Assembly: GCA_963210315.1 (NCBI GenBank)
Contig: OY723316.1
Location: 806,001-870,000, forward strand
Direction: 5' to 3'
DNA: 64,000 bases
From: Rhynchopus euleeides
Lineage: Eukaryota > Euglenozoa > Diplonemea > Diplonemida > Diplonemidae
The notes under the pieces were generated by a model, which saw only the letters and a program-made list of their open reading frames with translations, was not told the DNA's origin and made no database searches. Of this stretch, positions 1 through 10,451 are shown piece by piece. The first letter of the stretch is position 1. Every line of letters begins with the position of its first letter. Position numbers and translations under genes: made by a program.

Positions 1-2390
1 GCCCTGACCTGCCCTGACCCCCCCCTCACCCCTCCCCCCCAGGGCATCCCCTTGCGATAACTTTCGCGGGTGTGATGCAATAGTGGTGGGGGGGGGGGGG
101 AGGGGAAGGGGGGGCGGTGCCAGGGATCAAGAATACGTGGGCTGACCCCACCCCCCCGTGTGCTCTTCGTCTTAATACCAATAGGAAGGCGCTGATCCCC
201 TGGGGCGGTGGTGGGTGGTGGGGTGGTGCGCGCCAGAGGGGAGCACCCCGGCTACTGCAACCCTCTGTTGCGAAATCAATGGAAACCCGAGAACATCAAC
301 CTTTTGAAGCCGTGTGTGGTGCCTGCGTTGTTGGTGCAGGGAAAAGAAACACCCTCTCCCCCCCGTTCCCTTGGCCTCCCCACACGTTGGGTGGGTGGGA
401 TGGTGGGGGGGAGTGTCTGACACTTCCGACAAATTGTCCCCCGTGCGTACAGTGGAGATCGCCTCAAAAAGCAGGGCCTTTTGCTCTGGAGTGTCGTTGC
501 CTGTTCTTGCCAACTGCAGCAAATGAGAAAAAAACGTGTGTGTGTGTGTGCAAAAAAGGCGTGTTTACCTATGGGCTTGAAGGGTAGGTTGCTGGCTTGC
601 CCCTACCAGGTGCCACCGACGCGTTTCAAAAAGATTCATGGGTGTTTGTGGAGATATCACCAGAGCTTTAATTTCCGCTCGGTGATGCCCTAAACACAAG
701 GCAAACAAAATAAGGATTAAAAAATCGTTCAAAAGAAGAAGAAGAGATACACCCACCCCGCTCCCCCGCCCAGTGGTGCCTTTGCCCTTTTCGTTCCTCG
801 CTAAGGACAAAGAAATGTTCCCCAGCTGCCTGCCCTGCCTGCGTGGCTATCCAGGCTTTCCCGCCAACACCGTCTTTGCGGGGCGTGTCGCCGCACCCAG
901 CATGCGCGAAGGGACGGGGGGGGGGGGGAATCTATCGCGGCGATTTTTCCCCGCGGCGTTCTTTCCCTCCGTTCCCCACCCCCACCACCCCCCCCCCCCA
1001 TGCGCGCGCAGCCTGGGGAAGCAAATGACTCCCGCAAAAGCACAGTGGCGTTGCCTTTCTGCTGTGGGTGTGGTGTGGTGTGGGGCGGGGCGGGGTGGTG
1101 TTGGTGTGTGACGCCTCTTCCCTGCCTTGAACCTGATGCCGGCATGTGTTCTTGAAACTGGCCCACAGTGCAGCGGGTAGCGTATCGAGAGCAAGGGGCG
1201 TGTGCTCCGGCGCGGTCTACATCCCTAGAAACCAATTCGCGTGTATTGTGTTGTGTTGTGGTGAGGCAGTGGTGAGGGGTGCAAACCCGCAAACCCGCCA
1301 GTTTGTTCACTCGCTGTGCGTTTGCGAATCTGCACTGCTCAAAAAATTTGTTGGGTGCTAGGTGCTAGGTGGCTCGGTGATTGCCCGTCACATACACAGA
1401 TCTTGTGCCTGCCAAATTTTCACACCACACACTTCCTCGGTCATCATTCCTTCTTCTTCTGTGTAGTTCGTGCGAACCCGACGAGAAAGGCGAACCCGTT
1501 CTCAGTTTGTTTTTAAAACACATTTTTTTGTTTCTTTTCGTTTTCATTTTTGGCAGTTTGGGCGCTCGCCCGAAACCTCCCGAAATCATCGTCGATTCTT
1601 CTTGAAGTCCCTTATTTGAGGCACCAACGCATCAAATGACGCAGAAAGTAGACTGGCGTACCGCCCCAAGAGGGGGTGTGACAAAAAATATATTTTTTTC
1701 CCTTTGTGTTTTCTAGGTCCGCAAGGTCCCAAAAATCACTTTTTGGGCACATTTTTCAGAGGTCGCCAGAGGTCGCCACCCGGGAAATGCCATTTTTGGG
1801 GTTAAAAAACACTCCGCGAAGACTGCCACACAGCCGCGGGGCAGGTGTGCAGCCTGTGGAAAACCTCGTACAGAAAAGGGTCGGCGACCGCCCGCCCCCA
1901 GTCTGAGAGGCATCAGCCGAATCTCGGTGGAGGCGGGCACAAAACAAAAGGGAGAGTCGTCACTGTGCATATCAGCACGGTCCCGCCCTCTGTGCCAGAC
2001 CAACACACCACCAAAGGAAAAGAGGAAGAGGCGACGAAAGGCAATGCCTCCGTGCGGCCAGGAGAACACGAAATAGCGACCCCCTCAACGGGGAATGCTA
2101 CGAGCACGGCCAAAAATCGTTCAAAATCGTTCAAAACGGTTTTTCACCTTGCCCTCGTGAACTAGGTGGGGAAGGCGACGGTCAGACGCAAAATAAATGG
2201 AGGACCCCAAAGGAGGGTCCGCATCAGGCGGAAATCAGCAGAACCTCGCTCCAGACCACATTGTGGGCCAGGACAGGGTCGGGAAGAGCATAAAACACCA
2301 GAAAACCGGTCCAGGAGGTCTCTCTGGGGCTCAAATCCCCTGAAAAGGGGTCTGAACAGGTGGCGACCGAAGGGCGACCAATGGTGCCCA
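1..2390. other. gene-poor region, no gene recognised
   Basis: About 2.4 kb with runs of G and C (for example near 85-110, 915-930 and 990-1000) and short open frames on both strands with no recognisable domain or consistent codon pattern. The stretch 1690-2160 contains short tandem phrases (a repeated gaggtcgcca near 1757-1780, a repeated atcgttcaaa near 2110-2140). I see no RNA gene. Confidence 0.6.
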
Positions 2391-2399
2391 CGGAGTTCC

Positions 2400-4373
2400 T
2401 CATCCCAAACTTGGGACCCACCGAAAAATGGACCAGATGGTGGTCCCAAATTAGGGACCGACCAACAAAGCGACCAGATGGCGGTCCCAAATTTGGGACC
2501 GACCGATAAAGCGACCAGATGGTGGTCCCAAATTTGGGACCGACCGAAAAATTGACCAGATGGCGGTCCCAAATTTGGGACCGACCCATAAAGCGACCAG
2601 ATGGCGGTCCCAAATTTGGGACCGACCAACAAAGCGACCAGATGGCGGTCCCAAATTTGGGACCGACCGAGAAAGCGACCAGATGGTGGTCCCAAATTTG
2701 GGACCGACCGAAAAATTGGCCAGATGGCGGTCCCAAATTTGGGACCGACCCGTAAAGCGACCAGATGGTGGTCCCAATTTTGGGACCGACCCATAAAGCG
2801 ACCAGATGGCGGTCCCAAATTTGGGACCGACCAATAAAGCGACCAGATGGTGGTCCCAAATTTGGGACCGACCAACAAAGCGACCAGATAGCGGTCCCAA
2901 ATTTGGGACCGACCGAGAAAGCGACCAGATGGTGGTCCCAAATTTGGGACCGACCGAAAAATTGGCCAGATGGCGGTCCCAAATTTGGGACCGACCCGTA
3001 AAGCGACCAGATGGTGGTCCCAATTTTGGGACCGACCAATAAAGCGACCAGATGGTGGTCCCAAATTTGGGACCGACCAACAAAGCGACCAGATGGTGGT
3101 CCCAAATTTGGGACCGACCAACAAAGCGGCCAGATGGCGGTCCCAAATTTGGGACCGACCGAGAAAGCGACCAGATGGCGGTCCCAAATTTGGGACCGAC
3201 CGAAAAATTGACCAGATGGCGGTCCCAACTTTGGGACCGACCGATAAAGCGACCAGATGGTGGTCCCAAATTTGGGACCGACCGAAAAATTGGCCAGATG
3301 GCGGTCCCAAATTTGGGACCGACCCGTAAAGCGACCAGATGGTGGTCCCAATTTTGGGACCGACCAATAAAGCGACCAGATGGTGGTCCCAAATTTGGGA
3401 CCGACCAACAAAGCGACCAGATGGTGGTCCCAAATTTGGGACCGACCAACAAAGCGGCCAGATGGCGGTCCCAAATTTGGGACCGACCGAGAAAGCGACC
3501 AGATGGTGGTCCCAAATTTGGGACCGACCGAGAAAGCGACCAGATGGCGGTCCCAAATTTGGGACCGACCGAAAAATTGACCAGATGGCGGTCCCAACTT
3601 TGGGACCGACCGATAAAGCGACCAGATGGTGGTCCCAAATTTGGGACCGACCGAAAAATTGGCCAGATGGCGGTCCCAAATTTGGGACCGACCCGTAAAG
3701 CGACCAGATGGTGGTCCCAATTTTGGGACCGACCAATAAAGCGACCAGATGGTGGTCCCAAATTTGGGACCGACCAACAAAGCGACCAGATGGCGGTCCC
3801 AAATTTGGGACCGACCCATAAAGCGACCAGATGGTGGTCCCAAATTTGGGACCGACCGAAAAATTGACCAGATGGCGGTCCCAAATTTGGGACCGACCGA
3901 GAAAGCGACCAGATGGTGGTCCCAAATTTGGGACCGCCATCTGGTCGCTTTCTCGGTCGGTCCCAATTTTGGGACCGCCATCTGGTCGCTTTATGGGTCG
4001 GTCCCAAATTTGGGACCGCCATCTGGTCGCTTTATTGGTCGGTCCCAAATTTGGGACCGCCATCTGGTCAATTTTTCGGTCGGTCCCAAATTTGGGACCA
4101 CCATCTGGTCGCTTTCTCGGTCGGTCCCAAATTTGGGACCGCGATCTGGTCAATTTTTCGGTCGGTCCCAAATTTGGGACCACCATCTGGTCGCTTTCTC
4201 GGTCGGTCCCAAATTTGGGACCGCCATCTGGTCGCTTTATGGGTCGGTCCCAAATTTGGGACCGCCCTCTGGTCAATTTTTCGGTCGGTCCCAAATTTGG
4301 GACCACCATCTGGTCGCTTTATGGGTCGGTCCCAAATTTGGGACCGCCATCTGGTCGCTTTATTGGTCGGTGA
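2400..4373. repeat. 41-bp minisatellite with palindromic core and internal orientation flip
   Basis: About 48 units of 41 bp. Each unit has the 18-bp palindrome GGTCCCAAATTTGGGACC, then a short variable spacer (GACCGA/GACCAA/GACCCA, then ATAAAGCG, ACAAAGCG, GAAAGCG or AAAAATTG), then CCAGATGGNG. About 37 units run in one orientation (2400-3926) and about 11 in the opposite one (3927-4373), so the array ends form a large inverted repeat. Variant units recur at 246, 328 and 369 bp (6, 8 and 9 units), for example the AATTTTGG variant near 2770, 3016, 3344 and 3713, showing higher-order duplication. Because 41 is not a multiple of 3 and one strand has no stop in any frame, long artefactual ORFs run across it. 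Confidence 0.97.
3918..3935. repeat. palindrome at the array orientation switch
   Basis: The unit palindrome GGTCCCAAATTTGGGACC is shared by the last forward unit and the first reverse unit. Left of it the spacer reads CCAGATGG; right of it the complement CCATCTGG. The switch therefore falls exactly in the palindrome centre (3926/3927). Confidence 0.95.
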
Positions 4374-5238
4374 ACATCCTTCAGGATTTTGAAGGCACGT
4401 CTCACACCGGTTGGTGCTGTGTCGCATTCCAGGGGATAGTCCTTCACTTGGGTACGATTCGGCGCGACTGAGTCATCAAGCTTCATCCACCTGCCTCTCA
4501 TGGTGGCGTTGGGTTTTCGCAAGCTGCGCCGCATTTTCACCCGGCCGAACTCAAAAACCCAAAGTCTACTGAAGATAGTCTGGCCTCTCCACAACATGTG
4601 ATGGGAAAATGTTGAGGTCGGGCCATGCCAGCCCTGGCACGAGATCACTGCTCGTACCTGGGACCACCCGTGTAAAAGTCCCCCCAGGGGGGACTTAAGC
4701 ACAGGTGGACCTAAACACGGGAGTGGGCTGGTCTGGAGGGTCATCAGGTGGCCGCTAGGCCACCTGGTGCCCTCCAGGTGCTGTCAGAGTCGAAAAGTGG
4801 GGTGCCAAAAGTCCATCCGGACCGGAATCACCCCCATACGACGGAAGCGGAAGAGGTCTTCTTGGTCTCCACCGTGCCACCCCCGTGTTTAAGCCCCCCC
4901 CTGGCCGAAAGTTGCCTCCAGGGGGGGGACTTAAACACGGGGGGTCCCAGGTACCCCCGAAAATTCACATTGTGTCTACAGTGTGGGGCCCGAAAATCGA
5001 GTTTTCGGTGTTGCTTTTCCACATTTGGGGTTCCCAACTTCAGGACTGTCGCGCAATTACCTCAAAAGTGGCCGAGAAACCCAGGAATTTCTTTTTTTGA
5101 AGCCAATATTTTTTGTCACAGTAGCTTAGCTGAAAAGTTGGGCGAGTCGTCCACCCTAAATGCGATCACACGACGCAGCACACCTCCCTAACCACACAGT
5201 CGTGCCCACCCCAGGCATACTGGACACAGCCACAACAC
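4374..5238. other. intergenic region with three inverted repeats
   Basis: No clear gene. Inverted repeats: 4676-4697 (AAGTCCCCCC against GGGGGGACTT), 4736-4776 (GGAGGG...GGTGGCC against GGCCACC...CCCTCC), and 4881-4942 with arms of about 24 nt (CCCCGTGTTTAAGCC against its complement) around a 13-nt loop. On the minus strand 4370-4560 reads as a short stretch with protein-like composition that I cannot assign. Confidence 0.6.
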
Positions 5239-6390
5239 ATGGATGTGACTGTTCGTCACACCGGGACTGGGCACAGCTGTGTCGTCTGTGTTCCGGAAGG
5301 TGGGACCGTGGTCCGGCTGAAGGCGGATGCCTTGGAGGAAATGTTTGCAGGTTCTGTCGACGCAAACCGTGAGGCTGCACGCGTGGCAGCACGCATCGAA
5401 GGGCGTGAGGAGGAGCTGGACGATGCAGAGCATGTTGCCGACACGGGTCTGGAGGGCGGGGGTGCTGTCCAGCTCGTCCCACGCTGGGCGGAGGTCAAGG
5501 CACCCGCAGTCTACTCCCCTGGGCGTGGCAGCCCCGTATATAGCATGGCGGTGTCGAAGTGTGGAGGGATGTGCGCAGTGGGCTACCACACAGGGCAGAT
5601 CGTGGTGTTTGACACCATCACCGCTGCTGTGGTGGCAGACTTCACACACGACAGCAGGGCACAGGCCGACACAGGGTATACGCACGGCGCTGCTGTAATT
5701 TTCTGCCTCTCCTTCTCCCCGTCTGGGGCGTGGCTGGCGTCGTGCTCACCTCGTGGGACCTGTGTGTGGCTGACAGCAACGTGGGAGCAGATGTGCACGC
5801 TTGACAGCACTGTGTGTGCAGCGTGGACACACTGTGGACGCCTCGTCTCGGGAGGCACGAAGGGAAAACTGCATGTGTGGGACCTGAAGGGCACACCGAG
5901 TGCCACGCTGCTACAGGACACCGGCAGGGCTGTTTGGAAGGTGGCTGTCTCGCGCACGAGGATCTTCAACGGAGTGGCTGACAGCAGCAGCATCGGTGTG
6001 TGGGATATCAGCACCCTCACGCAAGCAGACACCCTGGACGAGCACACGGGTGAGGTCACCGGGTTAGCCCTGACTCAGGACGAGCAGCACCTGGTGTCGT
6101 GCTCTTGGGACAAGCATCTCAAGGTGTGGTGCACAGCCTCCCTCAGCTGCCTGCGTACGGTGCAGCTGGACAACACCGTCACTTTACTCGCCGTGTCACA
6201 GCCAGGTGATGTTGTTGCGGTGCTGCACTCATCCGACACCAAGCTGTACCGCCTCAGCACAGGTGCGCGTCTGGTTGGGGTGGCCTCAGAGGGTTACAGT
6301 GTTGCCCTCAGCCCCTGCGGGAGGTGGGTCTTCACGCCAACGAACAGCACTTCTGTCTCCGTATGTGCTGTATCTTCCGCTTCTCCCTGA
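5239..6390 (+). CDS. ubiquitin-like/WD40 repeat protein (copy 1, intact)
   Basis: 383 aa, single exon. Residues 1-85 look like a ubiquitin-like beta-grasp domain: MDVTVRHTGTGHSCVVCV, then a helical segment, then EELDD..HVADTGLEGGGAVQLVPRW, which matches the order and spacing of ubiquitin's [25 protein letters not shown] region but lacks a terminal GG. Residues 95-383 form about seven WD40 repeats with recognisable VWD/VWC ends (for example LHVWDLKG, IGVWDIST, LKVWCTAS) and final repeat SVALSPCGRWVFTPTN, so one seven-bladed propeller is expected. WD40 propellers are protein-interaction platforms; the ligand here is unknown. The next gene (6768) is a DUF4116 protein on the same strand, a pairing repeated in the cluster. 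The start follows ccacaacac, shared with the copy at 24083. Other copies: 11483, 17173, 20795, 24083. Confidence 0.88.
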   Translation: MDVTVRHTGTGHSCVVCVPEGGTVVRLKADALEEMFAGSVDANREAARVAARIEGREEELDDAEHVADTGLEGGGAVQLVPRWAEVKAPAVYSPGRGSPVYSMAVSKCGGMCAVGYHTGQIVVFDTITAAVVADFTHDSRAQADTGYTHGAAVIFCLSFSPSGAWLASCSPRGTCVWLTATWEQMCTLDSTVCAAWTHCGRLVSGGTKGKLHVWDLKGTPSATLLQDTGRAVWKVAVSRTRIFNGVADSSSIGVWDISTLTQADTLDEHTGEVTGLALTQDEQHLVSCSWDKHLKVWCTASLSCLRTVQLDNTVTLLAVSQPGDVVAVLHSSDTKLYRLSTGARLVGVASEGYSVALSPCGRWVFTPTNSTSVSVCAVSSASP

Positions 6391-6767
6391 CTGATACGTG
6401 TCTCGAAATCCTGTTCCTGCTTTCTAGCCTACCCAGCACAGCACACCACCTGACCCCTTGCCCAGTTGGAGGCAGCTGTGCGGGTGATCCACAGAGACGA
6501 GAAGGAGGGCAACTGATTGACGCAGTGCTCTGTCTGCAGACTTCCGGCAGTTCGTATTGCGCACCTTGCCCCCACCCCGCCTGCAGACCTGCGAGTTGCA
6601 CTGCTGCTTGTCATCTGCTCTGCTGTGTCGTTTCCGTGGAAGATAAGTATTGGTTTTCGGACCACGTTGTCCCCTTTCAGGTGAGCCTTGCACACTGCAC
6701 TGCACCCCCACAGCCACACAGGTGTGGACACGGCTGCCTTTGCAGTCAGCCGGAAGCAGGAAGAGAC
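6391..6767 (+). promoter_or_regulatory. leader of DUF4116 gene with probable 5' UTR intron (6681-6745)
   Basis: The same leader precedes all three DUF4116 genes. TTTCAG|GTGAGC at 6681 and CCTTTGCAG ending at 6745 look like a small intron (65 bp here, 70 bp at 13471-13540 and at 17700-17769). The 5-nt length difference is one extra CACTG and would shift any reading frame, which supports a non-coding leader and the ATG at 6768. The segment 6417-6545 is a dispersed repeat also found at 17437-17562, 22819-22944 and, inverted, at about 11573-11708 and 11906-12008. Confidence 0.6.
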
Positions 6768-9700
6768 ATGTTGGTGTTCCTGGCTGACAGGAGGACAGGT
6801 GACCAGCACCCCGCTGAGATCGGGGTGGACGACACGGCGGACACGTTGAAGGAGTTTGCACTGCAGGCGTTGCCCAACTATGTCGGTGTGGGGGTGGCTG
6901 ACCTGCAGCTGTCGGTGGGGGGCGAGGTCTTGTCCGGTGACGACCCTCTGTGCAGTGTTGCAGCTGTCGAAGCTGAGTGCACAGTTGACGTTGACCTGCT
7001 GTGCCAGCACCACCTGGATGCCCTGCGCAGGCGGCGCAAGAAGGTGTGGGAGGTTCCCCTGTGGGTGTCGGACAAGGCGGATGTCATCAGAGCTGTTCGC
7101 AGTGAGGGTGCCTGCCCCCAGTCAGTGCACAGCACGGTGTGGGCTGATCGTGAAGTGTGTCTCGCAGCAGTGCAGACGTTCGGCTCTGCCTTGCAACACG
7201 TCGACCCCTCCCTGAAGGCCGACCGTGACATCAACCTCGCAGCGGTGAAATGTGAAGGCAGCTCCTTGCAGTACGTCCACGACTCCCTGCGGGATGACTG
7301 TGAACTGAATCGAGCAGCGGTTGAGTCGAATGGCGATGCCTTGCAATACGTACACCCCTCCCTGAAGGCCGACCGTGCCATCAATCTGGCAGCGGTGAAA
7401 AGCGAAGGCAGCTCCTTGCAGTATGCCCACCCCTCCCTGCGAGATGACCGTGAACTGAATCAAGCAGCGGTTGAATCGAAAGGCGATGCCTTGAAATACG
7501 TACATCCCTCACTGAAGGCCGACCGTGACATCAATCTTGCAGCGGTACAACAGAGTGGTTGCGCTTTGAACTACGTCGACCCCTCCCTGAAGGATGACCG
7601 TGACATCAATGTCGCAGCGGTACAACAGAGTCTCAGTTCCTTGCAATACGTGCACCCCTCCCTGCAGGCCGACCGTGACTTCAATCTCGCAGTGGTGGAA
7701 CATAATCATTGGGCCATGACGTGCGTGCACTCCTCCCTGAAGAACGATTATGACTTCAATGTCGCAGCGTTGCAGCACGATGATGGCACAGCTGAGACCT
7801 TCCTCTTCTCCCCCCTGCGGACTGACCGTGCATTCACTCTCGCAGCAGTGCAACAGTGTCCTGGCGCATTGCGGTGCGTCCACGACTCCCTGAAGGCCGA
7901 CCACGGTATCAATCTCGCAGCGGTGCAACAGCGTGGTGACATGTTGCTCGGAGTACACGAGTCGCTGCGGGCCGACCACGGCATCAATCTCGCTGCGGTG
8001 CAACAGAATGGTAACGTGTTGCTATTTGTCCACGGGTCGCTGAAGGCCGACCGCGACATCAACCTCGCAGCGGTGCAACAGGATGGTAGGGCGTTGAGGT
8101 ACGTCCACGAGTCCTTGTGGGATGACCGTGACATCACTCTCGCAGCGGTTCAACAGGATGGAAAGGCGTTGGGGTACGCCCACGAGTCCCTGAGGTGCGA
8201 CTACGGCATTAACCTCGCAGCGGTGCAACAGAACGGTGATGCCTTGGGGTCCGTCCACGAGTCCCTGAGGGATGACCGTGACATCACTCTCGCAGCGGTT
8301 CAACAGGATGGAAAGGCGTTGAGGTACGCCCACGAGTCCCTGAGGTGCGACTACGGCATTAACCTCGCAGCCGTGCAACAGAACGGTGATGCCTTGGGGT
8401 CCGTCCACGAGTCCCTGAGGGATGTCCGTGACATCACTCTCGCGGCGGTGCAACAGAACGGGTGTGCCTTGGGTCATGTACACCCCTCCCTAGAGGACGA
8501 CCGAGAAATCAACTTCGTGGCGGTGCAACAGGATGGTGAGGCATTGGGGTACGTGCACAAGTCCCTGTGGAATGACCGTGAACTCAACCTCGCAGCAGTG
8601 CAACAGAACCGCGACGCCTTCGACTACGTGCACCCCTCCCTGAAGGACGACCCTGAAATTAATCTCGCAGCAGCGCAACAGGATAGTGATGATGGCTGTG
8701 CCACCCTCTCTCACCCTGATGTGTCTCCCGTGTGTGACTCCCCCCCCTCTCCCCGACACACACGTGAGAGGCGGACGCTGAAGCGCCTGCTGCGCAAGGC
8801 ACGTCGGACCTGTGGCCGGGTCGGGCGGGACCTCCTTCGGGGTAAACGCAACAAGAGGTGTGAAAGCAAGCATGGCATCGACCTTGCAGCAGTGCAGAGG
8901 GATGGTGGCGTGTTGAGTTGCGTTGACGAGTCCCTGAAGGCCGACCGTGCCATCAGTCTCGCACGGGTGCAACAGGATGGTGACTTCTTGCAGCACGTCC
9001 CCGAGTCCCTGAGGGCTGACCGTGAAATCAATCTCGCAGCGGTGCAACACAGTGGTGACAAGCTTATCTGGAACGGTGGCGCTTTGCGTTACGTGCACCC
9101 CTCCCTGAAGGCCGACCGTGACATCAATCTCGCAGCAGTGCAACGGCACGGCCCTGCCTTGGAACACGTCCACCCCTCCCTGAAGGATGACCGCCAAATC
9201 ACTCTCGCAGCAATACAACAGACTGGTCGGGCCTTGCTATACGTGCACGACTCCCTGAAGAAGGACCGTGACATCAACCTCACAGCGGTGCAACATCACG
9301 GTTCTGCCTTAGAATACGTCCACTCCTCCCTAAAGGATGACCGTGACATCAATCTTGCAGCAGTGCAGCAGGATGGCACTGCTTTGCAACACGTCCACCC
9401 CTCCCTGAGGACCGACCGTGACATCACTCTCGCTGCCGTGCAACGGACACAGTATGCCTTGAAGTACGTGCACCCCTCCCTGGAGGCGGACCGAGAAATC
9501 AACCTCACAGCAGTGCAACAGCGGGGGTATGCCTTGAACTACGTGCACCCCTCACTGATTGCCGATCGACAAATCAATCTCGCAGCAGTGCAGCAGTCCG
9601 GTGGTGCCTTGGAGTACGTCTACGAATCCCTCAAGACTGACCGTGAAATCAATCTCGCAGCAGTGCAACAGACTACTTGTGCGTTCCACTACGTCTGGCC

Positions 9701-10451
9701 CTCCCTGAGGATCGATCCTGAGATCTTCGCAGTATGGGACCGGCGCGGGGATTCAGCTCAGTATCGGGCAATCAATCTCGCAGCGGTGCAACAGGATGGC
9801 CGTGTCTTGCGGCACGTACACCCCTCGCTGAAGGACGACTGGGACATCAATCTCGCAGCAGTGCAACAGGATGGTCGTGCCTTGCAGTACGCCCACCCCT
9901 GCCTCAACGACGACCCTGAACTCAACCTCGCAGCAGTGCAACAGAATGGTTCTGCCTTGCAGTACGTCCACGACTCCCTGCAGGACGACCGTGCACTGAA
10001 TCTCCTCGCGGTTCAATCGAATGGCTACGCCTTGGAACACGTTCACCCCTCCCTGAAGGCCGACCGTCAAGTCAACCTCGCAGCAGTGCAACAGTGCGCC
10101 TACAGCTTCCACTTCGTCCACCCATCTCTCGAGGACGACCGAGAAATCAGTCTCGCAGCGGTGCAAGTGGCTGGCGTGCTGTTGCAGTTTGTGCACCCCT
10201 CCCTGAAGGCCGACCGTGAACTCAACCTCGCAGCAGTGCAGCAGAACTGCGACGCCTTTGACTACGTGCACCCCTCCCTGAAGGACGACCCTGAAATCAA
10301 TCTCGCAGCGGCGCAACAGGATAGTGATGATGGCTGTGCCACCCTCTCTCACCCTGATGTGCCTCCCGTGTGTGACTCCCCCCCCTCTCCCCGACACACA
10401 CGTGAGAGGCGGACGCTGAAGCGCCTGCTTCGCAAAGCACGTCGGACCTGA
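6768..10451 (+). CDS. ubiquitin-like/DUF4116 repeat protein (copy 1, long double form)
   Basis: 1227 aa. Residues 1-75 resemble ubiquitin (MLVFLADRRTG..., DTADTLKEFALQAL, LQLSVGGEVLSGDDPLCSV, ECTVDVDLL). From about residue 105 follow about 40 units of 25 aa with consensus DRDINLAAVQQ(D/N)G.AL.YVHPSL(K/R), the DUF4116 pattern (Pfam units are two such repeats). A basic, proline-rich linker (SPPSPRHTRERRTLKRLLRK) occurs twice: at 8686-8860 in the middle and at the C-terminus, which ends ..RRT-stop. In the middle copy the codon matching the terminal TGA is TGT (8811-8813), so the gene looks like two ancestral units fused by stop loss. DUF4116 has no established function. Start chosen at the ATG after the leader intron and because the UBL begins there. 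Confidence 0.85.
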   Translation: MLVFLADRRTGDQHPAEIGVDDTADTLKEFALQALPNYVGVGVADLQLSVGGEVLSGDDPLCSVAAVEAECTVDVDLLCQHHLDALRRRRKKVWEVPLWVSDKADVIRAVRSEGACPQSVHSTVWADREVCLAAVQTFGSALQHVDPSLKADRDINLAAVKCEGSSLQYVHDSLRDDCELNRAAVESNGDALQYVHPSLKADRAINLAAVKSEGSSLQYAHPSLRDDRELNQAAVESKGDALKYVHPSLKADRDINLAAVQQSGCALNYVDPSLKDDRDINVAAVQQSLSSLQYVHPSLQADRDFNLAVVEHNHWAMTCVHSSLKNDYDFNVAALQHDDGTAETFLFSPLRTDRAFTLAAVQQCPGALRCVHDSLKADHGINLAAVQQRGDMLLGVHESLRADHGINLAAVQQNGNVLLFVHGSLKADRDINLAAVQQDGRALRYVHESLWDDRDITLAAVQQDGKALGYAHESLRCDYGINLAAVQQNGDALGSVHESLRDDRDITLAAVQQDGKALRYAHESLRCDYGINLAAVQQNGDALGSVHESLRDVRDITLAAVQQNGCALGHVHPSLEDDREINFVAVQQDGEALGYVHKSLWNDRELNLAAVQQNRDAFDYVHPSLKDDPEINLAAAQQDSDDGCATLSHPDVSPVCDSPPSPRHTRERRTLKRLLRKARRTCGRVGRDLLRGKRNKRCESKHGIDLAAVQRDGGVLSCVDESLKADRAISLARVQQDGDFLQHVPESLRADREINLAAVQHSGDKLIWNGGALRYVHPSLKADRDINLAAVQRHGPALEHVHPSLKDDRQITLAAIQQTGRALLYVHDSLKKDRDINLTAVQHHGSALEYVHSSLKDDRDINLAAVQQDGTALQHVHPSLRTDRDITLAAVQRTQYALKYVHPSLEADREINLTAVQQRGYALNYVHPSLIADRQINLAAVQQSGGALEYVYESLKTDREINLAAVQQTTCAFHYVWPSLRIDPEIFAVWDRRGDSAQYRAINLAAVQQDGRVLRHVHPSLKDDWDINLAAVQQDGRALQYAHPCLNDDPELNLAAVQQNGSALQYVHDSLQDDRALNLLAVQSNGYALEHVHPSLKADRQVNLAAVQQCAYSFHFVHPSLEDDREISLAAVQVAGVLLQFVHPSLKADRELNLAAVQQNCDAFDYVHPSLKDDPEINLAAAQQDSDDGCATLSHPDVPPVCDSPPSPRHTRERRTLKRLLRKARRT
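8686..8860 (+). other. internal linker homologous to the gene's own 3' end
   Basis: DNA here matches 10320-10500 on both sides of the stop codon, including cttcggggtaaacgcaacaa, which is 3' flank in one place and coding in the other. The same linker is internal at 14836-15015 in the second copy and terminal at 16372-16483 and 19555-19687. Confidence 0.85.

Noticed and set aside
2162..4309. 715-aa minus-strand ORF and other long ORFs across the minisatellite
   Set aside because: All three frames of one strand are open because the 41-bp unit has no stop on that strand; the translation is just the repeat, with no independent coding sign.
2400..4373. CRISPR-like array
   Set aside because: Units are contiguous, with only a few recurring spacer variants and no unique spacers, and the surrounding genome is eukaryotic.
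8490..9218. Long minus-strand ORFs opposite the DUF4116 genes (also 9753-10655, 14564-15352, 18683-19357)
   Set aside because: They are periodic shadows of the 75-bp repeats; the plus strand carries the recognisable domain, UBL start and conserved stop.
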